From an uncultured Collinsella sp. (GTDB taxonomy: Bacteria > Actinomycetota > Coriobacteriia > Coriobacteriales > Coriobacteriaceae), in contig CAUDZT010000050.1 in assembly GCA_958453935.1 (NCBI GenBank), positions 1-15,847 of the forward strand: a DNA stretch of 15,847 bases. Direction: 5' to 3'. Made by a program: the position numbers and the translations under genes. The number at the start of each line of letters is the position of its first letter. The stretch's first letter is position 1. Below are positions 1 to 6,995 of the stretch, piece after piece. The notes beneath the pieces were generated by a model. That model saw nothing but the letters and a program-made list of their open reading frames with translations, searched no databases and was not told the DNA's origin.

Positions 1-46
1 AGTTGAAAGGCAGATTGCCGCTCTGGCGGGTTTGCAGCGTCGAGCC

Positions 47-74
47 GTTACGCGGTTTGGTAAAACCGCGTAAC
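47..74 (-). terminator. 12-bp perfect hairpin just after livF
   Basis: Arms 47-58 and 63-74 pair without mismatch around a 4-base loop (GGTA). The hairpin begins 3 bases past the livF stop codon in the direction of transcription. No T-run follows on either strand. It could be a Rho-type or 3'-end-stabilising stem, or a weak intrinsic terminator for the liv operon. The stem is read directly from the sequence; its termination role is inferred. Confidence 0.55.
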
Positions 75-77
75 TAG

Positions 78-791
78 TTAGCCGCCCAGGTAAGCCTTGC
101 GGACGTTGTCGTCGTGCAGGAGCTCCTGTCCGGTGCCGGTCATGGTGATCTTGCCGGTCTCGAGCACGTAGCCGCGCGTGGCGATGGAAAGCGCCATCTG
201 CGCGTTTTGCTCGACCAAGAGCACCGTGGTGCCGGCCTTGTGCAAGTCCTCGACAATCTGGAAGATCTGTTCGATCAGAATCGGCGCCAGACCCATGGAG
301 GGTTCGTCGAGCATGAGCAGCTTGGGGTTGCTCATAAGGGCGCGACCCATAACGAGCATCTGCTGCTCGCCGCCCGAAAGGGTGCCGGCGACCTGGCGAC
401 GGCGTTCCTTCAGGCGCGGGAACTGCTCGTAGACGCGCTCGAGGCCCGGAGCCACCGTGGACTTGGGCTGCGTGTAGGCGCCCATCTCCAGGTTCTCCTC
501 GACCGTCATCTGCAAAAAGGCGCGACGGCCCTCGGGCACCTGGGCCAGGCCCTTACCAACCAGCTTATCGGCGGGCGTATGGGTAATGTCCTCGCCCATA
601 AACTTGATGGAGCCGGTCTTGGAACGCAGCAGGCCCGAGACAGTCTTGAGCGTTGTGGACTTGCCGGCACCGTTCGCGCCGATCAAGGCCACGATCTCAC
701 CCTCGTTGACGTTAAAGGAGATGTCCTTGATGGCGTGGATGGCGCCGTACCAGACGTTGATGTTGTAGACGGAAAGCATCGGCTCTGCCAT
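78..791 (-). CDS. livF: Branched-chain amino acid ABC transporter ATP-binding protein LivF
   Basis: One of the two nucleotide-binding subunits of a LIV-type (HAAT family) amino acid importer; it hydrolyses ATP on the cytoplasmic face and pairs with LivG. The 237 residues match the usual LivF size. Visible motifs are Walker A GANGAGKST (about 38-46), the family-typical VPEGRR (85-90), signature LSGGEQQ (138-144), Walker B LLMLDEP (158-164) and LLVEQNA (191-197). In the last motif Gln stands where most ABC ATPases have the switch His, which is normal for LivF. The ATG follows the livG stop with no gap (TAAATG), and a GGGGGAG ribosome site lies in the end of livG, so the two are translationally linked. 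It is the last gene of the operon. Confidence 0.96.
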   Translation of the reverse strand: MAEPMLSVYNINVWYGAIHAIKDISFNVNEGEIVALIGANGAGKSTTLKTVSGLLRSKTGSIKFMGEDITHTPADKLVGKGLAQVPEGRRAFLQMTVEENLEMGAYTQPKSTVAPGLERVYEQFPRLKERRRQVAGTLSGGEQQMLVMGRALMSNPKLLMLDEPSMGLAPILIEQIFQIVEDLHKAGTTVLLVEQNAQMALSIATRGYVLETGKITMTGTGQELLHDDNVRKAYLGG

Positions 792-1652
792 TTAGTTCTC
801 CCCCTTATCCTGCTTGCCCAGATATGCCTCGATAACGGCGTCGTTGTTCTGGATCTCCTCGGCCGTGCCCTTGGCGATGACCTTACCAAAGTTGAGCACG
901 CAGATGCCCTCGCAGATGTTCATAACGAGCGACATGTCGTGCTCGATAAGCATGATGGCAATGCCAAAGGTGTCGCGGATCTTAACGATGTTCTCCATGA
1001 GCTCGGCGGTCTCGGACGGGTTCATGCCGGCGGCAGGCTCGTCGAGCAGCAGTAGCTTGGGGTTGGTGGCAAGCGCGCGGACGATCTCCAGACGACGCTG
1101 AGCGCCGTAAGGCAGCGATCCGGCCTGTTCATTTGCCAAGTGCTCCATGTCAAAAATGGACAGCAACTCCATGGCGCGCTCGTGGGCGGCCTTCTCGTGC
1201 TTCCAGTACGTCGGCAGGCGCAGTACGCCCTCAAAGCCGGAGTAACGCTCCTGGTTGTGCAGGCCGACCTTAACGTTATCCTCCACCGTCATGGTGTTGA
1301 ACAGACGAATGTTCTGGAAGGTACGGGCAATACCCATGCGGTTGACCTGATAGACCGACTTGCCCGAGGTGTCCTCACCGTCGAGCAGGATGGTGCCGTG
1401 CGTGGGCTGGTACACCTTGGTGAGCAGGTTGAAGACCGTGGTCTTACCGGCACCGTTAGGGCCGATCAAACCGGCGATCTCGGTCTTACCGATGGTCAGG
1501 CTAAAGTCGTCTACTGCCTTAAGGCCGCCAAATTCAATGCCCAAGTGGATGCACTCGAGCGCCGGGCGCTGGCCCAGGTCGCGATCGGGAACGATGGCGC
1601 CAGAAGGATACGGGACCATCTTGCCCTTGTTGAACTCAAACTTACTGGGCAT
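792..1652 (-). CDS. livG: Branched-chain amino acid ABC transporter ATP-binding protein LivG
   Basis: Second ATPase subunit of the LIV importer, 286 residues from the chosen start. Motifs: Walker A GPNGAGKTT (64-72), the LivG-type GIARTFQNIRLF stretch (107-118), signature LPYGAQRR (180-187), Walker B LLLLDEP (200-206) and the H-loop LIEHD (235-239). A reading frame is open to an upstream start at 1679, but the ATG at 1652 has a near-perfect AAGGAGGTG site about 8 bases upstream, so 1652 is preferred. It then overlaps the end of livM by 11 bases. About 30 residues precede the first ABC beta strand, a slightly longer N-terminus than the usual roughly 255-residue LivG; this leader has no motif I recognise. 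Confidence 0.95.
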   Translation of the reverse strand: MPSKFEFNKGKMVPYPSGAIVPDRDLGQRPALECIHLGIEFGGLKAVDDFSLTIGKTEIAGLIGPNGAGKTTVFNLLTKVYQPTHGTILLDGEDTSGKSVYQVNRMGIARTFQNIRLFNTMTVEDNVKVGLHNQERYSGFEGVLRLPTYWKHEKAAHERAMELLSIFDMEHLANEQAGSLPYGAQRRLEIVRALATNPKLLLLDEPAAGMNPSETAELMENIVKIRDTFGIAIMLIEHDMSLVMNICEGICVLNFGKVIAKGTAEEIQNNDAVIEAYLGKQDKGEN

Positions 1653-2721
1653 CGGCTGCCACCTCCTTCTTGGAAGCAAAGCGGTCCTTAATGCGTGCGA
1701 AGAACGCCTTGAGCTGCGGGTTGTTGGTAAAGATCATGACCAGGATCAGCACGATGGCGTAGATGAGCATGCGGTAGTCCGAGAACTGACGGAGCAGCTC
1801 GGGAAGCACCGTGAGCAACGCCGCCGCGATGACGGAGCCGCGCATATTGCCCAGACCGCCCAGGACCACGAACACCAGGATGAGGATGGACGTGTTGAAG
1901 TCGAACTTGGTAGCGGAAAGCTGCGAGAAGTTACCGCCGAAGAGGGCTCCGGCAGCGCCGGCGAGAGCGGCGGAAACCACGAAGGCGATCATGCGGTACT
2001 CGGTGACGGAGATGCCCACGGACTCGGCAGCGATCTTGTTGTCGCGCACGGCCATAATGGCACGGCCGGTACGGCTGCGAACCAGGTTGAGTACGATCAC
2101 GAGCGCAACCATGACCAGGATGGCACCGGCGAGGAAGGTCGAGTACGTCGACACGCCCGAGGCGCCCTGCGCGCCCTTGATGATGGCGGTGCCGTCCTCG
2201 AGCAGGTGCAGGTCGTCGATCGTGGAGTTACCCGTGATGTTAAAGATCACGTGCAGGCCGCGGGAGTCGACGCCCACGATAAGGCAAGTAACGATCTCTT
2301 TGATGATCTCGCCAAAAGCCAGGGTCACGATGGCCAGATAGTCGCCGCTCAGGCGCAGGACCGGGATGCCGATCAAGAAGCCCAAGATGGCAGCGGCGAT
2401 AGCACCGACCACGATGCTGATGATAAGGCGCACCGGATCGGAGGGAACGGCGCTCTCGAGGGCGACCGCGGTGACGATGCCCGTGTAGGCGCCGACGCTC
2501 ATAAAGCCCGCGTGGCCCAGCGACAAGTCGCCCGCGATGCCGACGACGAGGTTGAGGGAGATGGCCATGACGATATAGGCCGTGATGGGAACCAGCTGAC
2601 CGGCGATCATGCGCGGAATCATGTGGTTGGACTGCATAAAGAACACGATGGCGAACGCCACAAGGCACATGGCGTACGTAACAAAGTCGTGACGCGTCTG
2701 CTTGTCTTTAAGAAACTTCAT
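1642..2721 (-). CDS. livM: Branched-chain amino acid ABC transporter permease LivM
   Basis: Integral-membrane permease subunit (BPD_transp_2 family) that forms the translocation path with LivH. It is 359 residues from this ATG, with many hydrophobic helices. Hallmarks are SLGHAGFMSVGAY (67-79) and a coupling segment SRTGRAIMAVRDNKIAAESVGI that contacts the ATPases. The ATG at 2721 has an AGGTGA site 5 bases upstream. A GTG at 2730, directly after the livH stop, would add three residues (total 362) and cannot be excluded. The gene follows livH by 9 bases, or abuts it if GTG is used, and its end overlaps livG. E. coli LivM is longer (about 425), but lengths near 350 are common in other phyla. 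Confidence 0.94.
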   Translation of the reverse strand: MKFLKDKQTRHDFVTYAMCLVAFAIVFFMQSNHMIPRMIAGQLVPITAYIVMAISLNLVVGIAGDLSLGHAGFMSVGAYTGIVTAVALESAVPSDPVRLIISIVVGAIAAAILGFLIGIPVLRLSGDYLAIVTLAFGEIIKEIVTCLIVGVDSRGLHVIFNITGNSTIDDLHLLEDGTAIIKGAQGASGVSTYSTFLAGAILVMVALVIVLNLVRSRTGRAIMAVRDNKIAAESVGISVTEYRMIAFVVSAALAGAAGALFGGNFSQLSATKFDFNTSILILVFVVLGGLGNMRGSVIAAALLTVLPELLRQFSDYRMLIYAIVLILVMIFTNNPQLKAFFARIKDRFASKKEVAADAQ

Positions 2722-2730
2722 AACGCTCAC

Positions 2731-3612
2731 CTACACCTTCTCGGGGACGTACTTGCCCAAGAGGCCGGCAGGCTTGACGAGCAGGACGATGATCAAAACA
2801 CCAAAGACGATGGAGTTGGCAAGGCTCGTGGAAATGTAGGCCTGCGCCATCGCCTCGATGATGCCGATGAGAATGCCACCGACAAAGGCACCGGGGATGG
2901 AGCCGATGCCGCCGAAAACGGCAGCGTCGAAGGCCTTGATGCCAGGCATGGCGCCCGTGGTGGGCTGCAGGACCGGCGAGTAGGAGCACAGGAGCACACC
3001 GGCGATGGCAGCAAGGGCGGAGCCGATAGCAAACGTCATCGAGATGGTGCGGTTGACGTTGATGCCCATGAGCTGAGCGGCGGCTTTGTCCTCGGACACG
3101 GCACGCATTGCCTTGCCCATCTTGGTCTTACCTGTAAAGAACATCAGGCCGGCCATGATAACCAGGCAGGCGACGATGGTGACGAGCGATACGGCGCTCA
3201 CGTTAAACTTGGCCAAGAACTCCGGCACCGGGAAGGTGACGAGCGAAGTGAAGTTCTTGGGCGTGGCGCCCCACAGAAGCTGCGCGGCATTCTGCAGGAA
3301 GTAGGACACGCCGATGGCCGTGATCAAAACGGCCAGCGGGCCTGCTTGGCGCAGCGGCTTATAGGCCAGACCCTCAATGAGAACACCGAGAACCGTGCAG
3401 ACAACGCAAGAGAGAATTACAGATGCCCAGCCCGGGAGGCCGAGATACGACGTGGCACAGAACGAGACATAGGCACCGACCATGATGACGTCGCCGTGAG
3501 CGAAGTTGAGCATCTTGGCAATACCGTAGACCATGGTGTAGCCCAACGCGATGATGGCGTAGACGCTGCCCATGGACAGGCCGTTGACCAGGTATTGGAT
3601 AAAGACCGTCAT
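2731..3612 (-). CDS. livH: Branched-chain amino acid ABC transporter permease LivH
   Basis: Membrane permease of the LIV importer, 293 residues from the chosen start, the usual LivH length. The LivH hallmark NFAHGD is at 36-41. The ATPase-coupling loop with MGKAMRAVSEDKAAAQLMGIN is at about 165-185, in a protein otherwise made of hydrophobic helices. The ATG at 3612 begins MTVFIQYLVNG and has a strong AAAGGGGGA site about 8 bases upstream. An open frame runs further up to 3705 but enters an intercistronic hairpin and has no ribosome site, so it is rejected. livH is separated from livJ by 139 bases with two hairpins and is tightly coupled to livM downstream. Confidence 0.95.
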   Translation of the reverse strand: MTVFIQYLVNGLSMGSVYAIIALGYTMVYGIAKMLNFAHGDVIMVGAYVSFCATSYLGLPGWASVILSCVVCTVLGVLIEGLAYKPLRQAGPLAVLITAIGVSYFLQNAAQLLWGATPKNFTSLVTFPVPEFLAKFNVSAVSLVTIVACLVIMAGLMFFTGKTKMGKAMRAVSEDKAAAQLMGINVNRTISMTFAIGSALAAIAGVLLCSYSPVLQPTTGAMPGIKAFDAAVFGGIGSIPGAFVGGILIGIIEAMAQAYISTSLANSIVFGVLIIVLLVKPAGLLGKYVPEKV

Positions 3613-3658
3613 GTTCCACATCCCCCTTTCGAATAGGTTTCCAGTTAATGTATGAAAC

Positions 3659-3678
3659 AGGGACGTTACACTGTCCCT
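3659..3678 (-). other. Intercistronic hairpin upstream of livH
   Basis: A 6-bp stem, AGGGAC (3659-3664) with GTCCCT (3673-3678), around an 8-base loop. It lies about 46 bases before the livH start, and no T-run follows. It is the second of two hairpins met by polymerase leaving livJ. It probably tunes or protects mRNA; that role is inferred. Confidence 0.4.
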
Positions 3679-3691
3679 AGATACCAAGCAA

Positions 3692-3717
3692 GCAGGGAAG
3701 GCCAAAACCTCCCCTGC
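3692..3717 (-). terminator. Attenuator-like hairpin between livJ and livH
   Basis: A 10-bp stem, 3692-3701 with 3708-3717, around a 6-base loop. On the transcribed strand it has one G-U pair. It lies about 35 bases after the livJ stop. The following transcript (TTGCTTGG) has only a weak T-rich character, so partial rather than full termination, or 3'-end protection of a livJ-only transcript, is the likely role. Binding-protein genes are often set apart from their permease genes in this way to raise their expression. Confidence 0.5.
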
Positions 3718-3751
3718 CTGGGATCAAAACCGCTCTATGTAAGGCGGCTTA

Positions 3752-4939
3752 TTAGGCCTGTACGTACTTGCCGTCGGTGATGACGTACGCCGTGGGCTCC
3801 TTCTGGACCTGGCCCTTATCGTTCCAGGTAAGCTTGCCGGTCAGACCGTCAACGGTAATCTTGAGCATAGCCTTGGACAGTTTATCAGCGACCTCGGTCG
3901 GGTCGGCGTCGACACCAAGACCGGCCTCTTTGAGGGCCTCGGCCACCGCGTGCACGCCGTCGTAGGCGTCGGCGGCAAACTGGTCGGGAGTATCGCCGTA
4001 CTTATCCTTGTAAGCGTTGACGAAGTCGGCGTTCTTCTCGTCGTCGGCGGAGAACGGGGTCATGAGCAGCAGACCCTCGGCAAGAGAGGTGTCGAAGCCC
4101 TCAACGCCCAGGATGCCGTCCATGCCGTCGCAGCCCATCATCTTGACGTCGTAGCCCATGTCCTTGGCGTTCTTGAGCAGGACGGACGCCGGCGTGTAGT
4201 AGATCGGCGCAAAGATCATGGTGGCACCGGCCTGCTTGGCCTTGGTCAGCTGGTTGGTAAAGCTCGTGGCGGAGTCGTCCTTAAAGGTCTCCTCGTCAAC
4301 AACCTCGAGCTTGGACTCAGCGGCCTGGGCCTTAAAGGAATCCGCGATGCCCGAAGAATAGGCGTCGCCAGAGTTATAGAACAGCACGAACTTCTCGTCC
4401 GCATACTTCTGCGCCAGGAACTTGGCAGCGTTGACACCCTGGTTGGGGTCGGTAAAGCAAACCTGGAAGACGCAATCCTTGCCGTCGGTGACGTCCTCGG
4501 AGGACGCGGACGGGGTGATCATGAACGTCTTGGGGTCGTTACCACACTCGGCGGCAACGGCAACCGACGCACCCGTGGTGGTCGGGCCGACGAGGGCCTG
4601 CATGCCCCAGTCGAGCAGGGTGTTGAAGGCATTGACGGCCTTCTCACCGTCGGCCTGATCATCCTCGGCCTTGCTGGCAAGCGGCAGCTCCTTGGTCGAG
4701 AAATCCTTGCAGCCAAGCTCGACGCCCTGGGTAACGGACTTGCCGTAGGACGCGTTAGCGCCGGTCAGCGGGCCGATGGTGCCGATCTTAAACGAAGCGT
4801 CGCTCGAAGCGGAACCGCTGTCGCCGCCGTTGGAGGAGCAACCAGCTAGAATGGACATCGCCCCCAGACCTGCTGCGCTCGCGATAACGCTCCTGCGATT
4901 CATAACAGGGTTTAATGACTTACCGGTGAGGCTCGACAT
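3752..4939 (-). CDS. livJ: Branched-chain amino acid ABC transporter substrate-binding lipoprotein LivJ
   Basis: Extracytoplasmic binding protein (Peripla_BP_6 / type I fold) that captures substrate, most likely Leu/Ile/Val, for the LivHMGF complex. It is 395 residues. The N-terminus has NRRSVI followed by a hydrophobic stretch and the lipobox LAGC with Cys34, then a Ser/Gly-rich linker. This makes a membrane-anchored lipoprotein, as expected in a Gram-positive. The mature part opens with FKIGTIGPLTGANASYGKS, typical of the family. The ATG at 4939 has an AGGAGA site 6 bases upstream; the internal Met13 has none. That gives an unusually long n-region with a twin Arg at 15-16. Urea or another amino acid as substrate is possible, but no urease gene is nearby. 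First gene of the operon. Confidence 0.93.
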   Translation of the reverse strand: MSSLTGKSLNPVMNRRSVIASAAGLGAMSILAGCSSNGGDSGSASSDASFKIGTIGPLTGANASYGKSVTQGVELGCKDFSTKELPLASKAEDDQADGEKAVNAFNTLLDWGMQALVGPTTTGASVAVAAECGNDPKTFMITPSASSEDVTDGKDCVFQVCFTDPNQGVNAAKFLAQKYADEKFVLFYNSGDAYSSGIADSFKAQAAESKLEVVDEETFKDDSATSFTNQLTKAKQAGATMIFAPIYYTPASVLLKNAKDMGYDVKMMGCDGMDGILGVEGFDTSLAEGLLLMTPFSADDEKNADFVNAYKDKYGDTPDQFAADAYDGVHAVAEALKEAGLGVDADPTEVADKLSKAMLKITVDGLTGKLTWNDKGQVQKEPTAYVITDGKYVQA

Positions 4940-5437
4940 GCGGCTCTCCTCTCAAATCTCGTCGGGTTTTGGTTACCCGACAGGCCATCCTTCGCCGTGT
5001 TCGGCGTTCGCAAAATAGTAGACGCTTTAGTTAGGAAAAGTGGCGATTATTTCAACTTTTCTTTGGATTTGTTCATTTATCCATAGTTCTGCGTATTCCT
5101 ACTTCTTTATGCAGTAATGCCACTTTATTATGTAAAAGTAATGTTTCCATTCTGTTACAAGCGTTCCCGCTCTCAATAAACATGGTGTCCCCCCTTTTTT
5201 TCGCTGGCCGCGGTGCGGCCGTCTTGCGGTACAGGGCAAACCTTATGGCGCAAACGTTGACAGTTTGTTACGGAGTTCCGTTTGTAGCGAGCATGTTTCC
5301 AATGTTTCCGCAGCGTTTCGGGGGTGTCGTTTTGTGCGACTCCTGTTGCCTGGCGAGCACACGCCCTCGGTTCACGCTAGAATGCACTCAACCTTTAAGC
5401 GGTTAATCCATCCATAAGATGCACGAAGGAGCTATCT
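4940..5437. promoter_or_regulatory. Divergent livJ/hom intergenic control region
   Basis: 498 bases without a confident gene, carrying the start signals of livJ (minus) and hom (plus). The stretch of about 5020-5160 is clearly AT-rich against a GC-rich background, as expected of promoter DNA. I could not fix a livJ promoter with confidence; TTGAAA (minus strand, about 5050) is a fair -35 with no good -10. Near livJ the leader can fold into CGCCG/CGGCG (4993-5006) and GTCGGGT/ACCCGAC (4961-4981). An inverted pair GAAAAGT/ACTTTTC sits at 5035-5061. ATGTTTCC occurs at 5141, 5293 and 5302. A GGCCGC/GCGGCC hairpin is at 5206-5220, next to a C6T7 run. A 36-codon minus-strand ORF (5073-5183) with a G-rich ribosome site is discussed as a finding. 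Confidence 0.6.
5355..5383 (+). promoter_or_regulatory. Possible hom promoter
   Basis: TAGAAT at 5378-5383 matches five of six bases of a -10 box. The -35 position 17 bases upstream (5355-5360, GAGCAC) is a poor match. A start near 5390 would give a leader of about 48 bases, too short for a T-box or riboswitch. Perfect TTGACA at 5257-5262 has no good -10 at normal spacing. Confidence 0.35.
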
Positions 5438-6781
5438 ATGAGCGAATCCCTGCGCACCGTGAACGTCGGTCTGATCGGTCTGGGAACCGTCGGCGGCGGC
5501 GTGGCCCGTCTGATCAAGAGCCACCACGATGAGTACCTGGCAGCCTACGGCATCGACCTTAAGCTGACCCGCGCCTGCGCGCTTGCTTGGGAGCAGGCCG
5601 AGGCAGCTGGTATTGAGCGCGAGGCCTTTACGAGTGACTGGCGTGACGTCGTCACCGACCCCGCCGTCGACATCGTCGTCGAGCTGATCGGTGGCGAGCA
5701 TCCCGCAACCGAGATCTTCACCACCGCCTTTGAGCACGGCAAGCACGTCGTCTCTGCCAACAAGGCCCTGCTGGGCCGTCACGTCGAGACGCTTGCCGAG
5801 AAGGCGCGCGCGTGCGGCGTGCAGATTAAGTGCGAGGCCAGCTGCGGCGGCGGTATCCCCATCGTGAGCACGCTCGAGCACGACCTGGTGGGCAACAAGA
5901 TCCTGACCATCGCCGGCATCCTCAACGGCACCACCAACTATATCCTGTCGCGCATGGACGCCGAGGGCGCCGATTACGCTGACGTGCTCGCCGACGCCCA
6001 GGCCAAGGGCTATGCCGAGGCCGACCCGTCCGCCGACGTCGACGGCTTCGATGCCGCCAGCAAGACGGCCATCCTCGCCTCCATCGGCTTTGGCACCCGC
6101 GTTACCACCGATGATGTGTACCAGCAGGGTATCCGCACCATCGGTGCCGAGGACATCGCCCAGGCCCGCGAGCTCGGCTACACCATTAAGCTGCTGGGCA
6201 TCGCCCGCAACACCGACGCCGGCGTCGACGTCCGCGTGCATCCCACGCTGATCCCCGCCGACCACATGCTTGCCAAGGCCAACGGCGCCATGAACGCTGT
6301 CTACGTGGTAGGCGACGCCGTGGGCGAGACCATGTTCTACGGTGCCGGCGCAGGCTCTTTCCCCACCGCGAGCGCCGTCGTGGGCGATATCCTGTCGCTC
6401 TCCGAGCAGATCAGCCGTGGCGTAGCCCCGCTGCCCGAGATTGAGCCCTATGGCCACAACCTCGCCTTTAAGCCCATGAACGAGCTCCAGACCAAGTACT
6501 ACGTGCGCCTGAAGGTCGCCGACCGCGTGGGCGCCCTGTCCGAGACGGTCGACATCTTTGCCAAGCACAACATCTCGATCTCGCTCATCAATCAGGTCGA
6601 GGATGGCAAGTCGGGCGTCAGCGATGCCTGCTCGGTTATCTTCCTGACGCACCGCGCGCTCGAGAAGGACGTCCAGGCTGCCGCCGCCGAGCTTGCCAAC
6701 GTCGACTGCGTGGCCGAGGTCGCCAACGTCCTGCGTATCGAGGACGTCGAGGCCTGGACCGAAGGCGTTATGGCCAACTAG
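5438..6781 (+). CDS. hom: Homoserine dehydrogenase
   Basis: Reduces L-aspartate-4-semialdehyde to L-homoserine with NAD(P)H, the branch step toward threonine and methionine. It is 447 residues in the standard monofunctional layout. The Rossmann motif GLGTVGGGV is at 14-22. The segment with VSANKALL and Lys109 follows, then SCGGGIPIV and GILNGTTNYIL (160-170). EADPSADVDGFDAASK contains the Asp205/Lys209 pair expected for catalysis. A C-terminal ACT domain (about 354-430, starting YYVRLKVADRVGALSE) is the usual site for threonine feedback. The start is set by GAAGGAG 6 bases before the ATG. The gene stands alone, divergent from livJ, and closes with a strong terminator. No kinase domain is fused, and thrC/thrB are not in the window. 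Confidence 0.97.
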   Translation: MSESLRTVNVGLIGLGTVGGGVARLIKSHHDEYLAAYGIDLKLTRACALAWEQAEAAGIEREAFTSDWRDVVTDPAVDIVVELIGGEHPATEIFTTAFEHGKHVVSANKALLGRHVETLAEKARACGVQIKCEASCGGGIPIVSTLEHDLVGNKILTIAGILNGTTNYILSRMDAEGADYADVLADAQAKGYAEADPSADVDGFDAASKTAILASIGFGTRVTTDDVYQQGIRTIGAEDIAQARELGYTIKLLGIARNTDAGVDVRVHPTLIPADHMLAKANGAMNAVYVVGDAVGETMFYGAGAGSFPTASAVVGDILSLSEQISRGVAPLPEIEPYGHNLAFKPMNELQTKYYVRLKVADRVGALSETVDIFAKHNISISLINQVEDGKSGVSDACSVIFLTHRALEKDVQAAAAELANVDCVAEVANVLRIEDVEAWTEGVMAN

Positions 6782-6812
6782 CCCAACGCTCGCCTAGCAA
6801 TACGCGCCTTGA

Positions 6813-6848
6813 GGGCTCCCGTCCGATGTGGGACGGGAGCCCTTTTGT
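6813..6848 (+). terminator. Intrinsic terminator of hom
   Basis: A perfect 12-bp GC-rich stem (6813-6824 with 6831-6842), a 6-base loop, then TTTTGT. It starts 31 bases after the hom stop. A textbook Rho-independent terminator. Confidence 0.93.
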
Positions 6849-6995
6849 CTCCTGCCCCAAGCACAACGGCAGAGCATATTTGCGCGAGCCGCTCATCGGT
6901 AACGCGGGCTACCGTTCACCGATATGCAAACGCGACCGATTCCGGCTACCGCTACGCTGTGCTGCGAATGTCCGCCCGCGATGAGAGGAAGCACC

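Noticed and set aside
1360..3636. 758-codon plus-strand open frame across the liv genes
   Set aside because: Antisense shadow of livG, livM and livH. Its composition (Asp/Gly/His/Arg-rich, no motifs) is that of a reverse frame in GC-rich DNA.
5206..5220. GGCCGC/GCGGCC hairpin next to a C6T7 run as a terminator
   Set aside because: The T-run precedes the stem on the plus strand and becomes an A-run after it on the minus strand, so it is wrong for intrinsic termination in either direction.
5182..5406. 74-codon plus-strand frame in the livJ/hom intergenic region
   Set aside because: No ribosome site, no motif, and it runs through the likely hom promoter.
6924..6995. Upstream extension of the SDR gene
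   Set aside because: The 24 extra residues do not fit the SDR N-terminus, and the start at 6996 has a clear ribosome site.
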